DNA of 48,949 nucleotides from DATGKK01 sp035294725 (GTDB lineage: Bacteria; Actinomycetota; Acidimicrobiia; Acidimicrobiales; Bog-793): contig DATGKK010000084.1 of NCBI GenBank assembly GCA_035294725.1, forward strand, positions 1 through 48,949, written 5' to 3'. The number at the start of each line of letters is the position of its first letter. Position 1 is the first letter of the stretch. Below the pieces are notes generated by a model that ran no database searches, was not told the DNA's origin, and was given only the letters and a program-made list of their open reading frames with translations. Positions 1 to 7,260 of this stretch are shown one piece after another. A program made the position numbers and the translations under genes.

Positions 1-231
1 TTGGGCGGCGACGGCAAGTGGCTCGTCGCCGGGGCGGGGGCGATCCTCGTCCGGCTCCTCATGAAGCGGCCCGAGCAGAGCATCGTCGTGGAGCAGCTCC
101 GGCCGGGCGAGTCCCTCCTCGTGACCAACATCGGCCCGCAGAGTGGCCGGGCCGCCCGGCGCGCCCGCCGGCGGGGCGAGGCGGTGAGCCCGCCGGTGGT
201 CGCTCCGGCCGCGCCGGCGGCCGCCGACTGA
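1..231 (+). CDS. Small hypothetical protein upstream of trmI, possibly 5'-partial
   Basis: The frame is open from base 1 and could start at the TTG there, but it may equally be the tail of a gene that begins before the window. The visible 76 residues hold a short hydrophobic stretch (WLVAGAGAILVRLLM), then a compact segment with LRPGESLLVTNIG, and an Arg-rich, Ala/Pro-rich tail. Its TGA overlaps the ATG of trmI by one base (TGATG), so the two are probably translationally coupled. I do not recognise a family; a small membrane-associated protein is the most that can be said. Confidence 0.5.
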   Translation: MGGDGKWLVAGAGAILVRLLMKRPEQSIVVEQLRPGESLLVTNIGPQSGRAARRARRRGEAVSPPVVAPAAPAAAD

Positions 232-1070
232 TGGCCCTTGGCGGGCGGCCCTTCACCGAAGGCGAACGGGTCCTGCTCGTCGACCGCAAGGGGCGCCGGA
301 ACCTCGTGCGGCTGAAGGCCGGGCGCCAGTACCAGTCGCACTCGGGCGTGATCGCCCACGACAGCCTCATCGGCCTCGAGGAGGGGAGTGAGGTAGCGGC
401 GCTGACCAAAGACGCCGAGCGGCGGAACCCGGCGAAGTACCTGGCGATCCGGCCGACCCTCGCCGACGTCGTCCTCAACATGCCCCGCGGCGCGCAGGTC
501 ATCTACCCAAAGGACCTCGGCGCCATCCTCATGGCCGCCGACGTCTTCCCGGGCGCCCGCGTGCTCGAGTCCGGGGTCGGCTCCGGAGCGCTCTCGATGA
601 CGCTGCTGCGGGCGGGCGCACGCGTCACCGGCTACGAGCTCCGGGAGGACTTCGCCGAGCGGGCCCGGGCGAACGTGGCCGCCGCCCTCGCCTCGCACGA
701 GGCGGCGGCGGGTGAGGGCGGCGAGGCGCGCCCCGGGGGCTTCGTGGTCGAGGTGCGCGACGTCTACGAGGGCATCGCCGGGACCTTCGACCGGGTGGTG
801 CTGGACCTGCCCGAGCCGTGGCAGGTCGTCCCCCACGCCGAGGGGGCCCTCGTCCCCGGCGGCATCCTGTGCGCCTACCTGCCCTCGATCAACCAGACCG
901 CCGAGCTGCGCCACGCCCTCGAGCGGAGCCGCTTCGGGCTGGCGGAGACCTTCGAGACGTTGCAGCGGACCTGGCATATCGAGGGCCGCTCGGTCCGGCC
1001 GGACCTTCGCATGGTCGGGCACACCGGCTTCATCACCACGGCCCGCCTGCTCGGCGGCGGCCCGGCCTGA
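231..1070 (+). CDS. trmI: tRNA (adenine-58-N1)-methyltransferase TrmI
   Basis: This 279-residue SAM-dependent enzyme methylates N1 of adenosine 58 in the tRNA T-loop. An N-terminal beta domain (GERVLLVDRKGRR..) precedes a Rossmann methyltransferase domain with motif I VLESGVGSGALSM, the acidic ribose-binding strand GYELRED, and the catalytic-region motif DLPEPW typical of TrmI. The ATG at 231 is chosen because it overlaps the upstream stop and gives the normal family length; the reading frame stays open further upstream without resemblance to the family. trmI lies next to the proteasome ATPase gene in mycobacteria too, so the synteny agrees. It is followed by a convergent ferredoxin gene. Confidence 0.93.
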   Translation: MALGGRPFTEGERVLLVDRKGRRNLVRLKAGRQYQSHSGVIAHDSLIGLEEGSEVAALTKDAERRNPAKYLAIRPTLADVVLNMPRGAQVIYPKDLGAILMAADVFPGARVLESGVGSGALSMTLLRAGARVTGYELREDFAERARANVAAALASHEAAAGEGGEARPGGFVVEVRDVYEGIAGTFDRVVLDLPEPWQVVPHAEGALVPGGILCAYLPSINQTAELRHALERSRFGLAETFETLQRTWHIEGRSVRPDLRMVGHTGFITTARLLGGGPA

Positions 1071-1097
1071 GAGCTGCCGGGCGGCTACCTCGAGCGG

Positions 1098-1337
1098 TCA
1101 GTCGCCGCTCACGATGAAGATGCACTCGCCAGGGCACTCCTCGGCGGCCTCCGTGACGGCGTCCTCCAGGTCAGGTGAGACCTCGGCCATCTGGGCGGAG
1201 CCGCCAGGGTCGTTCAGCACCTGGTCGCCCTGCTTCACGTAGGCAAGGCCGTCGTCGAGCAGGGTGAAGACCGACGGGCAGATCTCCTCGCACAGCCCGT
1301 CGCCTGTGCACAGGTCCTGGTCGATCCACACCTTCAT
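1098..1337 (-). CDS. Small [3Fe-4S]/[4Fe-4S]-type ferredoxin
   Basis: This 79-residue low-potential ferredoxin is a soluble one-electron carrier. The cluster-binding pattern is CTGDGLC..C-P near the N-terminus with a distal ECPGEC. The position that is the second Cys of a classic 4Fe-4S motif is Asp, so the protein may bind a 3Fe-4S or an Asp-ligated 4Fe-4S cluster. The start ATG at 1337 gives the family-typical MKVWID opening and has an AAGGAG Shine-Dalgarno at 1349-1354; the longer GTG start at 1349 would overlap that site. It is convergent with trmI and divergent from arc. Such ferredoxins often serve P450s, but no P450 is in the window, so the partner is unknown. Confidence 0.9.
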   Translation of the reverse strand: MKVWIDQDLCTGDGLCEEICPSVFTLLDDGLAYVKQGDQVLNDPGGSAQMAEVSPDLEDAVTEAAEECPGECIFIVSGD

Positions 1338-1531
1338 CGGCGATACCACTCCTTGGTGACCGTCGGCGGCACGCGTGCCGCGGCTCGCGGCTCGACGCGT
1401 CAGCTCAGTGTACGGCAGACGGGACGACCCCCGATCCCGACCGGCCGGAACGGTAACGAGGCGGATGCGGCGCTGTCAACGCGGCGGGGGCGGGGGATTC
1501 GGGCGTCCGCACGGGCTGCGGTGCTCCGGTG

Positions 1532-1537
1532 TAGGGT
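1532..1537 (+). promoter_or_regulatory. Possible -10 element (TAGGGT) for arc
   Basis: TAGGGT fits an actinobacterial TANNNT -10. It would place the transcript start near 1544, leaving a leader of about 40 nt that contains the AGGAGG at 1573-1578. No convincing -35 is visible. Confidence 0.35.
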
Positions 1538-1583
1538 CCGGCGGGAGGACCCGATCGCCGTCCGAACCGCCGAGGAGGTGACC

Positions 1584-3359
1584 GTGACGATGGGTATTCC
1601 CCGGGACCCGGCCGCGGAGCACGGGAGGGAGCGAGCCGAGAACGAGGAGCTCCGGCAGCGGATCGCGCAGGCCGAGGAGGAGATCGCCGAGCTGCGCCGC
1701 CGGCTCCAGGAGGCACCGCAACGGGTGCGCGCGCTCGAGGAGCGCCTGCTCGAGGCGAAGGGGCAGCTGAGCCACGCCGCCTCGCAGAACGAGAAGCTCA
1801 CCTTCACCCTCCAGCAGGCAAAGGAGCACATCGCCTCGCTGCGCGAGGAGGTGGACAAGCTCACGCAGCCGCCGGCCGCCTACGGCACCTACCTGCAGGC
1901 GAACGAGGACGGCACCGTGGACGTCTTCGCGAGCGGCCGGAAGATGCGGGTCTCGCTCCATCCCGAGATCGACTCGAGCGAGCTGCGAAAGGGCCAGGAG
2001 GTGGTGCTGAACGAGTCGCTCAGCGTCGTGATGGCGCGCGACCCCGAGCAGGGCGGCGAGGTCGTCACCGTCGTCGAGCTCCTCGAGGACGGCAAGCGGG
2101 CGCTGTGCGTCGGGCGGGCCGACGAGGAGCGGGTGGCGGAGGTGTCGGAGTACCTGCGCGACACGAGGCTTCGCGCGGGGGACTCGGTCCTCATGGACCC
2201 CCGCACCGGCCTTCTGCTCGAGAAGCTGCCCCGGCCGGAGATGGAAGAGGTCGTCCTCGAGGAGGTGCCGGACGTGAGCTACGCCGACATCGGCGGGCTC
2301 GACACCCAGATCGAGGCGATCACCGACGCCGTCGAGCTGCCCTACATGTACCGCGAGCTCTTCGCCGAGTACCGCCTCCCGGCCCCGAAGGGGATCCTCC
2401 TCTACGGCCCGCCCGGCTGCGGGAAGACCCTCATCGCGAAGGCGGTCGCCAACTCGCTCGCAAAGAAGGTCTCGGAGCGGACCGGCAACTCGAACACGCG
2501 CAGCTACTTCCTCAACATCAAGGGCCCTGAGCTGCTCAACAAGTACGTCGGCGAGACCGAGCGCCAGATCCGGCTCGTGTTCCAGCGGGCGCGGGAGAAG
2601 GCCGAGGAGGGCGTGCCGGTGATCGTCTTCTTCGACGAGATGGACTCGCTGTTTCGCACCCGGGGCACCGGCATCAGCTCCGACATGGAGTCGACGATCG
2701 TGCCCCAGCTCCTGGCCGAGATCGACGGGGTCGAGACGCTCCGCAACGTCATCGTGATCGGTGCCTCCAACCGGGAGGACCTCATCGACCCCGCCATCTT
2801 GCGGCCGGGCCGCCTCGACGTGAAGATCAAGATCGAGCGGCCCGACGAGCAGGCGGCCGAGCAGATCTTCGCCCGCTACCTCACCGCCGACCTCCCCCTC
2901 GACCCCGAGGACGTGGCGAGCCTCGGGGGTGGCGACCCGGACAAGGCGATCGCCGTCATGATCGAGCGCACCGTCGGCGAGATGTACCGGGCCGAGCAGG
3001 ACAACCGCTTCCTCGAGGTCACCTACCAGAACGGCGACAAGGAGGTCCTGTACTTCAAGGACTTCTCCTCAGGGGCGATGATCGAGAACATCGTCCGGCG
3101 GGCGAAGAAGCTCGCCATCAAGCGCTCGATCGCCAGGGAGGGCGACGGCATCCGCCTCGCCGACCTCCTCGCCTCCATCAAGCAGGAGTACAAGGAGAAC
3201 GAGGACCTCCCGAACACCACCAACCCGGACGACTGGGCGAAGATCTCGGGCAAGAAGGGCGAGCGGATCGTCTACGTGCGCACCCTGATCGGCCAGGGCG
3301 AGGACGAGCCCCAGGGCGGCCGCGCGATCGAGCGCGTGGGGACCGGCCAGTACCTGTAG
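1584..3359 (+). CDS. arc: Proteasome-associated AAA+ ATPase ARC/Mpa
   Basis: This hexameric unfoldase recognises pupylated proteins, unfolds them and feeds them into the 20S core. In order it shows an N-terminal coiled coil (about residues 12-85, rich in Glu/Arg/Leu) that binds Pup, tandem OB-fold regions (about 90-230), and an AAA+ domain with Walker A GPPGCGKT near 275, Walker B VIVFFDEMD near 347 and the region ILRPGRLD. The C-terminus is GTGQYL; the GQYL tail with penultimate Tyr is the known signal that docks the ATPase on the 20S alpha ring. GTG 1584 is chosen because AGGAGG (1573-1578) lies 5 nt upstream; ATG 1590 is the alternative. The length of 591 fits the family. Confidence 0.96.
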   Translation: MTMGIPRDPAAEHGRERAENEELRQRIAQAEEEIAELRRRLQEAPQRVRALEERLLEAKGQLSHAASQNEKLTFTLQQAKEHIASLREEVDKLTQPPAAYGTYLQANEDGTVDVFASGRKMRVSLHPEIDSSELRKGQEVVLNESLSVVMARDPEQGGEVVTVVELLEDGKRALCVGRADEERVAEVSEYLRDTRLRAGDSVLMDPRTGLLLEKLPRPEMEEVVLEEVPDVSYADIGGLDTQIEAITDAVELPYMYRELFAEYRLPAPKGILLYGPPGCGKTLIAKAVANSLAKKVSERTGNSNTRSYFLNIKGPELLNKYVGETERQIRLVFQRAREKAEEGVPVIVFFDEMDSLFRTRGTGISSDMESTIVPQLLAEIDGVETLRNVIVIGASNREDLIDPAILRPGRLDVKIKIERPDEQAAEQIFARYLTADLPLDPEDVASLGGGDPDKAIAVMIERTVGEMYRAEQDNRFLEVTYQNGDKEVLYFKDFSSGAMIENIVRRAKKLAIKRSIAREGDGIRLADLLASIKQEYKENEDLPNTTNPDDWAKISGKKGERIVYVRTLIGQGEDEPQGGRAIERVGTGQYL

Positions 3360-3472
3360 CCGCCTCGCCGGGCCCGGCAGCCGGCGCCGCCTTCCCGACC
3401 CGGCGCGGACCGGGCCAAAGGGCGCTTCCCGGGCTGCTCGCGGCATGCGGCATCGCCGCCCACGCGGTGGGG

Positions 3473-3478
3473 TAGCGT
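3473..3478 (+). promoter_or_regulatory. -10 element TAGCGT, leaderless dop promoter
   Basis: TAGCGT lies exactly 6 nt before the GTG of dop and no Shine-Dalgarno is present. This spacing puts the transcription start at or next to the start codon. Confidence 0.55.
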
Positions 3479-3484
3479 CCGAAC

Positions 3485-4975
3485 GTGGCCATCACGAAGG
3501 TCTGCGGCATCGAGACCGAGTACGGCATCCACGTCGTGACGAGCGGCGAGATGAGCGCGACGACGGCGTCCTCCCTCCTCATCAACGCGTACGTCGCCCG
3601 GCTCGAGCGCCGCATCGGCTGGGACTTCGAGGACGAGTCGCCGGGTCGGGACGCCCGGGGCTTCGCCCGACCCGGCGCGCTCCCGCCCGAGATCGAGACC
3701 CATCTCGTGAACGCCGTCCTCACCAACGGCGCCCGCTACTACGTCGACCACGCCCACCCGGAGTACTCGACCCCGGAGTGCTCGAACCCCCTGCAGCTCG
3801 TCTGCCATGACCGGGCCGGCGAGCTCGTCCTCGCGCGGTCGATGGAGGCCGCCCGCCACCTCCTCCCGCCGGGGGAGGAGATCGTGGTCTACAAGAACAA
3901 CTCCGACGGGAAGGGCAACTCCTACGGGACGCACGAGAACTACCTCGTCGACCGGGCGACGCCCTTCGCCCGCATCGTGCAGCGCCTCACCCCGCACCTC
4001 GTGACGAGGCAGGTCTACACCGGAGCCGGCAAGGTGGGCCAGGAGAACACCGACACCCCCGGCCCCGCCCGCTTCCAGCTCAGCCAGCGGGCGGACTTCT
4101 TCGAGGAGGAGGTCGGCCTCGAGACCACCTTGAAGCGCCCGATCGTGAACACCCGCGACGAGCCGCACGCCGACCCGCAGAAGTACCGCCGGCTCCACGT
4201 CATCGTCGGCGACGCGAACCTGGCGGAGGTCGCCACCTTCTTGAAGGTCGGCACGACGGCGATCGTCCTCGCCATGATCGAGGACGAGTTCGACGCCGGG
4301 CGGGACCTCACCCTCGCCAACCCCGTCTCGGCGATCCGGGCCGTCTCCCACGACCCGGACCTGCAGGCGAGGGTCGAGCTCGCCGGCGGGGAGCGCCTGA
4401 GTGCCCTCGAGCTGCAGTGGGAGCTGTTCACCCTGGCCCGCAAGTACGCCGAGGACCGGGGTGTGGGAGTGCTCGGCGACGTGCAGGTCGGCGCCATGGT
4501 GCTCGACCGCTGGGAGCAGGTGCTGATCGGCCTCGAGTCCGATCCCGCGTCGCTCTCCTCGCAGCTCGACTGGGTCGCGAAGCGGCGCCTCATCGAGGCG
4601 TACCGTGAGCGCCACGGGCTCGAGTGGGGCGACCAGCGGCTCGCGGCGCTCGACCTCCAGTACCACGACGTCCGGCCGGCGAAGTCCCTGTTCGCGAAGT
4701 TGCAGATGGAGCGTCTCGTCGGCGAGGCGGAGGTGGAGGCGGCCGTGAGCGAGCCGCCCGCGACGACGAGGGCGTACTTTCGCGGCAGGTGCCTCTCCCG
4801 CTTCGCCTCCTCGGTCGTCGCCGCCAACTGGGACTCGATCGTCTTCGACGTCGGGGCCGATCCGCTGCGCAGGGTGCCGATGATGGAGCCGCTCAGGGGA
4901 ACGGCCGCGCACGTCGATACGTTGTTACAGAGTTGTGAGAGCCCGGCCGAGTTGGTAGAGCGGCTGGGGTCGTAG
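3485..4975 (+). CDS. dop: Depupylase/deamidase of Pup, Dop
   Basis: Dop belongs to the glutamine-synthetase-like carboxylate-amine ligase fold shared with PafA. It removes Pup from substrates and, where Pup ends in Gln, deamidates it. The opening VCGIETEYG carries the conserved nucleotide/metal-binding Glu residues, and the segment after it (TSGEMSATTASSLLINAYV) is the Dop-specific loop absent from PafA at 7261. Further family motifs are DHAHPEYSTPE, YKNNSDGKGNSYGTHENY and NTRDEPHADPQKYRRLH. The length of 496 is normal. GTG 3485 is the natural start, with a -10 element 6 nt upstream and no SD. pup follows 11 nt downstream. Because Pup here already ends in Glu, depupylation is the likely main activity. 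Confidence 0.95.
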   Translation: MAITKVCGIETEYGIHVVTSGEMSATTASSLLINAYVARLERRIGWDFEDESPGRDARGFARPGALPPEIETHLVNAVLTNGARYYVDHAHPEYSTPECSNPLQLVCHDRAGELVLARSMEAARHLLPPGEEIVVYKNNSDGKGNSYGTHENYLVDRATPFARIVQRLTPHLVTRQVYTGAGKVGQENTDTPGPARFQLSQRADFFEEEVGLETTLKRPIVNTRDEPHADPQKYRRLHVIVGDANLAEVATFLKVGTTAIVLAMIEDEFDAGRDLTLANPVSAIRAVSHDPDLQARVELAGGERLSALELQWELFTLARKYAEDRGVGVLGDVQVGAMVLDRWEQVLIGLESDPASLSSQLDWVAKRRLIEAYRERHGLEWGDQRLAALDLQYHDVRPAKSLFAKLQMERLVGEAEVEAAVSEPPATTRAYFRGRCLSRFASSVVAANWDSIVFDVGADPLRRVPMMEPLRGTAAHVDTLLQSCESPAELVERLGS

Positions 4976-4986
4976 GAGACGACGAC

Positions 4987-5187
4987 ATGGCTGAACGTGA
5001 ACAGAAGCGTCGCACGGCGCCGAGCCGGGAGACCGTGACCGAGGAGGAGGAGACGACCGCCGCGACCTCAGAGCGCGGCGAGAAGCTCAAGGCGGAGATC
5101 GACGACCTGCTCGACGAGATCGACGAGGTCCTCGAGGACAACGCCGAGGAGTTCGTCCGCAACTACGTGCAAAAGGGTGGCGAGTAG
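4987..5187 (+). CDS. pup: Prokaryotic ubiquitin-like protein Pup (ends in GGE)
   Basis: Pup is the intrinsically disordered tag that PafA ligates through its C-terminal Glu side chain to substrate lysines. The 66 residues have an acidic, Thr-rich N-terminus, then the helical ARC-binding region (EKLKAEIDDLLDEIDEVLED) and the C-terminal VRNYVQKGGE. The last codon before TAG is GAG, so the gene encodes Glu directly, unlike mycobacterial Pup, which ends in Gln and must be deamidated by Dop. An AGGAG Shine-Dalgarno precedes the ATG at good spacing, unlike the leaderless dop. It sits between dop and prcB in the standard order. Confidence 0.97.
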   Translation: MAEREQKRRTAPSRETVTEEEETTAATSERGEKLKAEIDDLLDEIDEVLEDNAEEFVRNYVQKGGE

Positions 5188-5199
5188 CCGGGCAGGCAG

Positions 5200-5205
5200 T
5201 AGCCT
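5200..5205 (+). promoter_or_regulatory. Possible -10 element TAGCCT before prcB
   Basis: TAGCCT lies 9 nt before the prcB ATG in the 27-nt gap after pup and no SD is visible. It could give a near-leaderless prcBA transcript in addition to read-through from pup. Confidence 0.3.
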
Positions 5206-5214
5206 CCCCACCCG

Positions 5215-6084
5215 ATGACGCTGCCCCTGTTCCCGATCGGGGAGGACCCCGGTTCGAATTTCGCCGAGCTGCTCCGCCGGAGCGCGGGCGGCCGAGCCGG
5301 TCCTGCGCCCCTTTCTCGTCCCGGCGCCGATGCCCGAGGGCCGGTCCCGCGCTCCGACGGCCTCCCGGGGTTCGTCCACGGGACGACGATCGCGGCGCTT
5401 CGCACTGCGGCCGGGGTGGTCATGGCCGGCGACCGCCGGGCGACCGAGGGCCACTCCATCGCGCACCGCCAGATCGAGAAGGTCTTCCCGGCGGACCGGT
5501 ACTCGGCCGTCGCCATCGCCGGCGTGGCCGGTCCGGCCGTCGAGATGGTGCGGCTGTTCCAGACCCAGCTCGAGCACTACGAGAAGGTCGAGGGCTCTTC
5601 GCTCAGCCTCGAGGGCAAGGCGAACCAGCTCGGCCAGATGGTGCGGGCCAACCTCCCGCTCGCGATGGAGGGGCTGGCGGTCGTGCCGTTGTTCGCCGGC
5701 TACGACGAGCGGCGCCGGGTCGGCCGCATCTTCTCGTTCGACCTCGCCGGCGGGCGGTACGAGGAGCGGGACTTCCACGCCACGGGGTCGGGGGGCCGGG
5801 ACGCGCGCAATACGATCAAGCTCGGCTACCGGGCCGACCTCTCCGAGGAGGAGGGGGTGGAGCTCGTCGTGAAGGCGCTCTACCAGGCGGCCGACGAGGA
5901 CTCGGCCACGGGCGGCCCGGATCCGCTCCGGGGCATCTACCCCGTCGTCGCCGTCGTCGACGAGGACGGCTACCGCCGCCTGCCCGACGAGGTGGTGGCC
6001 GAGCGCTTCGAGGCCCTCGTCGAGGAGCTCCGCCAGCCCCTCCCGCCGAGGGCAGCCGAGCTCGAAGGGGGTGAGCACCGATGA
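5215..6084 (+). CDS. prcB: 20S proteasome beta subunit PrcB
   Basis: This is the catalytic N-terminal-nucleophile hydrolase of the 20S core. A propeptide of 56 residues, containing a Gly/Arg/Pro-rich stretch, ends with FVHG; autocleavage would expose Thr57 (TTIAAL) as the active-site threonine. The catalytic-lysine region GVVMAGDRRATEG follows at the expected distance. Length 289 matches actinobacterial PrcB. ATG 5215 is the start. The stop overlaps the start of prcA by 4 nt (ATGA), which fits stoichiometric expression of the alpha and beta rings. The propeptide is family-typical and probably assists assembly. Confidence 0.96.
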   Translation: MTLPLFPIGEDPGSNFAELLRRSAGGRAGPAPLSRPGADARGPVPRSDGLPGFVHGTTIAALRTAAGVVMAGDRRATEGHSIAHRQIEKVFPADRYSAVAIAGVAGPAVEMVRLFQTQLEHYEKVEGSSLSLEGKANQLGQMVRANLPLAMEGLAVVPLFAGYDERRRVGRIFSFDLAGGRYEERDFHATGSGGRDARNTIKLGYRADLSEEEGVELVVKALYQAADEDSATGGPDPLRGIYPVVAVVDEDGYRRLPDEVVAERFEALVEELRQPLPPRAAELEGGEHR

Positions 6085-6800
6085 GCATGCCGTACTACGT
6101 GGCGCCCGAGCAGGTCATGAAGGACCGGGCGGAGTACGCCCAGAAGGGGATCGCTCGCGGCCGCGCCCTCGTCGCGACCGACTACGACCCCGGCGTGCTG
6201 ATCGTCGCCGAGAACCCGTCGCGCACGCTCCACAAGATCAGCGAGATCTACGACCGGGTCGCCTTCGCCGGGGTCGGCAAGTACAACGAGTTCGACCAGC
6301 TCCGGGTCGCCGGGGTGCGCCACGCGGACACCAAGGGCTACTCGTACTCGCGAGAGGACGTCGACGCCCGCTCGCTCGCGAACCTCTACGCCCAGTACCT
6401 CGGCCAGGTGTTCACCCACGAGATGAAGCCCCTCGAGGTCGAGATCCTCGTCGCGGAGCTGGCCGCCGAGCCCGGGGCGCACCAGCTCTACCACATCGCC
6501 TACGACGGCACCGTCGTCGACGAGGTCGGGTTCGCCTGCCTCGGGGGCGACGCTGCCACGATCACCGCCCGGATGTCGGAGTCCTACCGCCAGGGATGGC
6601 CGCTCGCCGAGGCGCTCGCCGCCTGCGTGGCCGCCCTCGCCGGGCCCGAGCGCACCCTCGGCCCGGGCGACCTCGAGGTCGCCGTGCTCGAGCAGGGCGC
6701 CGAGCGCCGGACGTTCCGCAGGATCCGCAACAGTGCCCTCAGCGCCCTCCTCGGCGCCTCCGAGCCGAGCGCCGGCCCCGGGGAGGGCGGCGGCGGCTGA
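6081..6800 (+). CDS. prcA: 20S proteasome alpha subunit PrcA
   Basis: This subunit forms the outer gated alpha rings of the 20S core that dock ARC. The N-terminus (MSMPYYVAPEQVMKDRAEYA, the gating segment) is followed by GIARGRALVA and the alpha-subunit core with FAGVGKYNEFDQLR. It lacks a processed Thr nucleophile, as expected for an alpha subunit. The alanine/glycine-rich C-terminal tail is disordered. The start at 6081 overlaps the prcB stop; Met at 6087 is an alternative that gives the conserved MPYYV opening. Length 239 is normal. Confidence 0.95.
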   Translation: MSMPYYVAPEQVMKDRAEYAQKGIARGRALVATDYDPGVLIVAENPSRTLHKISEIYDRVAFAGVGKYNEFDQLRVAGVRHADTKGYSYSREDVDARSLANLYAQYLGQVFTHEMKPLEVEILVAELAAEPGAHQLYHIAYDGTVVDEVGFACLGGDAATITARMSESYRQGWPLAEALAACVAALAGPERTLGPGDLEVAVLEQGAERRTFRRIRNSALSALLGASEPSAGPGEGGGG

Positions 6801-6809
6801 GCGGGGCGG

Positions 6810-7235
6810 TCAGGCTCCCGCCGCCACGAGGCCGACGACGACGAGGACGACGACGAGGGCGAGGGTGACGGCGGCGGCCGGCCACGGCCTCCTCCGGGGA
6901 GCCAGCGCGGACGCCGAGAGCTCCCCGTCGCCCGGGCCGCCCGGCCAGGCGCCGAGCTCGAGCTCTACCTCGCCGAGCTCCGCCAGCTCCTCGAGCTCGA
7001 CGAGGTCGCCGTCGACGGCGGCGTCGACGGCATCGGCGAGCAGGATCTCCCGGCCGAGCGCTAACTGGCCCTCGTCGACGAGGACGTCGACGAGGGCGGC
7101 GATGGGGTAGGGGCCGTCGCACATCCCGCGCAGCTCGACGAGGATCCCCTCGGCGCCGAGGCGTGCGGCGAGCACCCGGGCGTGGAAGGACCCCTGCACC
7201 GTCGTGAGGTGCCGCATGCGGCCGGTTGATGGCAT
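6810..7235 (-). CDS. DUF2007-like protein with C-terminal membrane anchor
   Basis: About 141 residues. The N-terminal part (GSFHARVLAARLGAEGILVELRG, then VDVLVDEGQLALGREILLAD) resembles the DUF2007 'putative signal-transducing' fold, which typically reads as one short domain handling two neighbouring sequence segments. An acidic Glu/Leu linker follows, then a C-terminal hydrophobic helix (AAAVTLALVVVLVVVGLVAAG). The N-terminal domain would thus be cytosolic and tail-anchored. ATG 7235 is preferred because a TAGCCT -10 lies 8 nt upstream; ATG 7217 is an alternative. It is divergent from pafA with only 25 nt between the two start codons and converges on prcA. The function is unknown; the family assignment rests on motif resemblance only. 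Confidence 0.65.
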   Translation of the reverse strand: MPSTGRMRHLTTVQGSFHARVLAARLGAEGILVELRGMCDGPYPIAALVDVLVDEGQLALGREILLADAVDAAVDGDLVELEELAELGEVELELGAWPGGPGDGELSASALAPRRRPWPAAAVTLALVVVLVVVGLVAAGA

Positions 7236-7243
7236 CTCGTCCG

Positions 7244-7253
7244 AGGCTACCGT
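7244..7253. promoter_or_regulatory. Overlapping divergent -10 elements between DUF2007 gene and pafA
   Basis: On the plus strand TACCGT (7248-7253) lies 7 nt before the pafA GTG. On the minus strand TAGCCT (7249-7244) lies 8 nt before the ATG at 7235. The two hexamers share two bases, so RNA polymerase probably cannot open both promoters at once. Confidence 0.45.
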
Positions 7254-7260
7254 CTGTGCG

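Noticed and set aside
5240..5260. A GGTTCGAAT string that looks like a tRNA T-loop
   Set aside because: It lies inside the prcB propeptide coding sequence, and no acceptor, D-arm or anticodon arm can be built around it.
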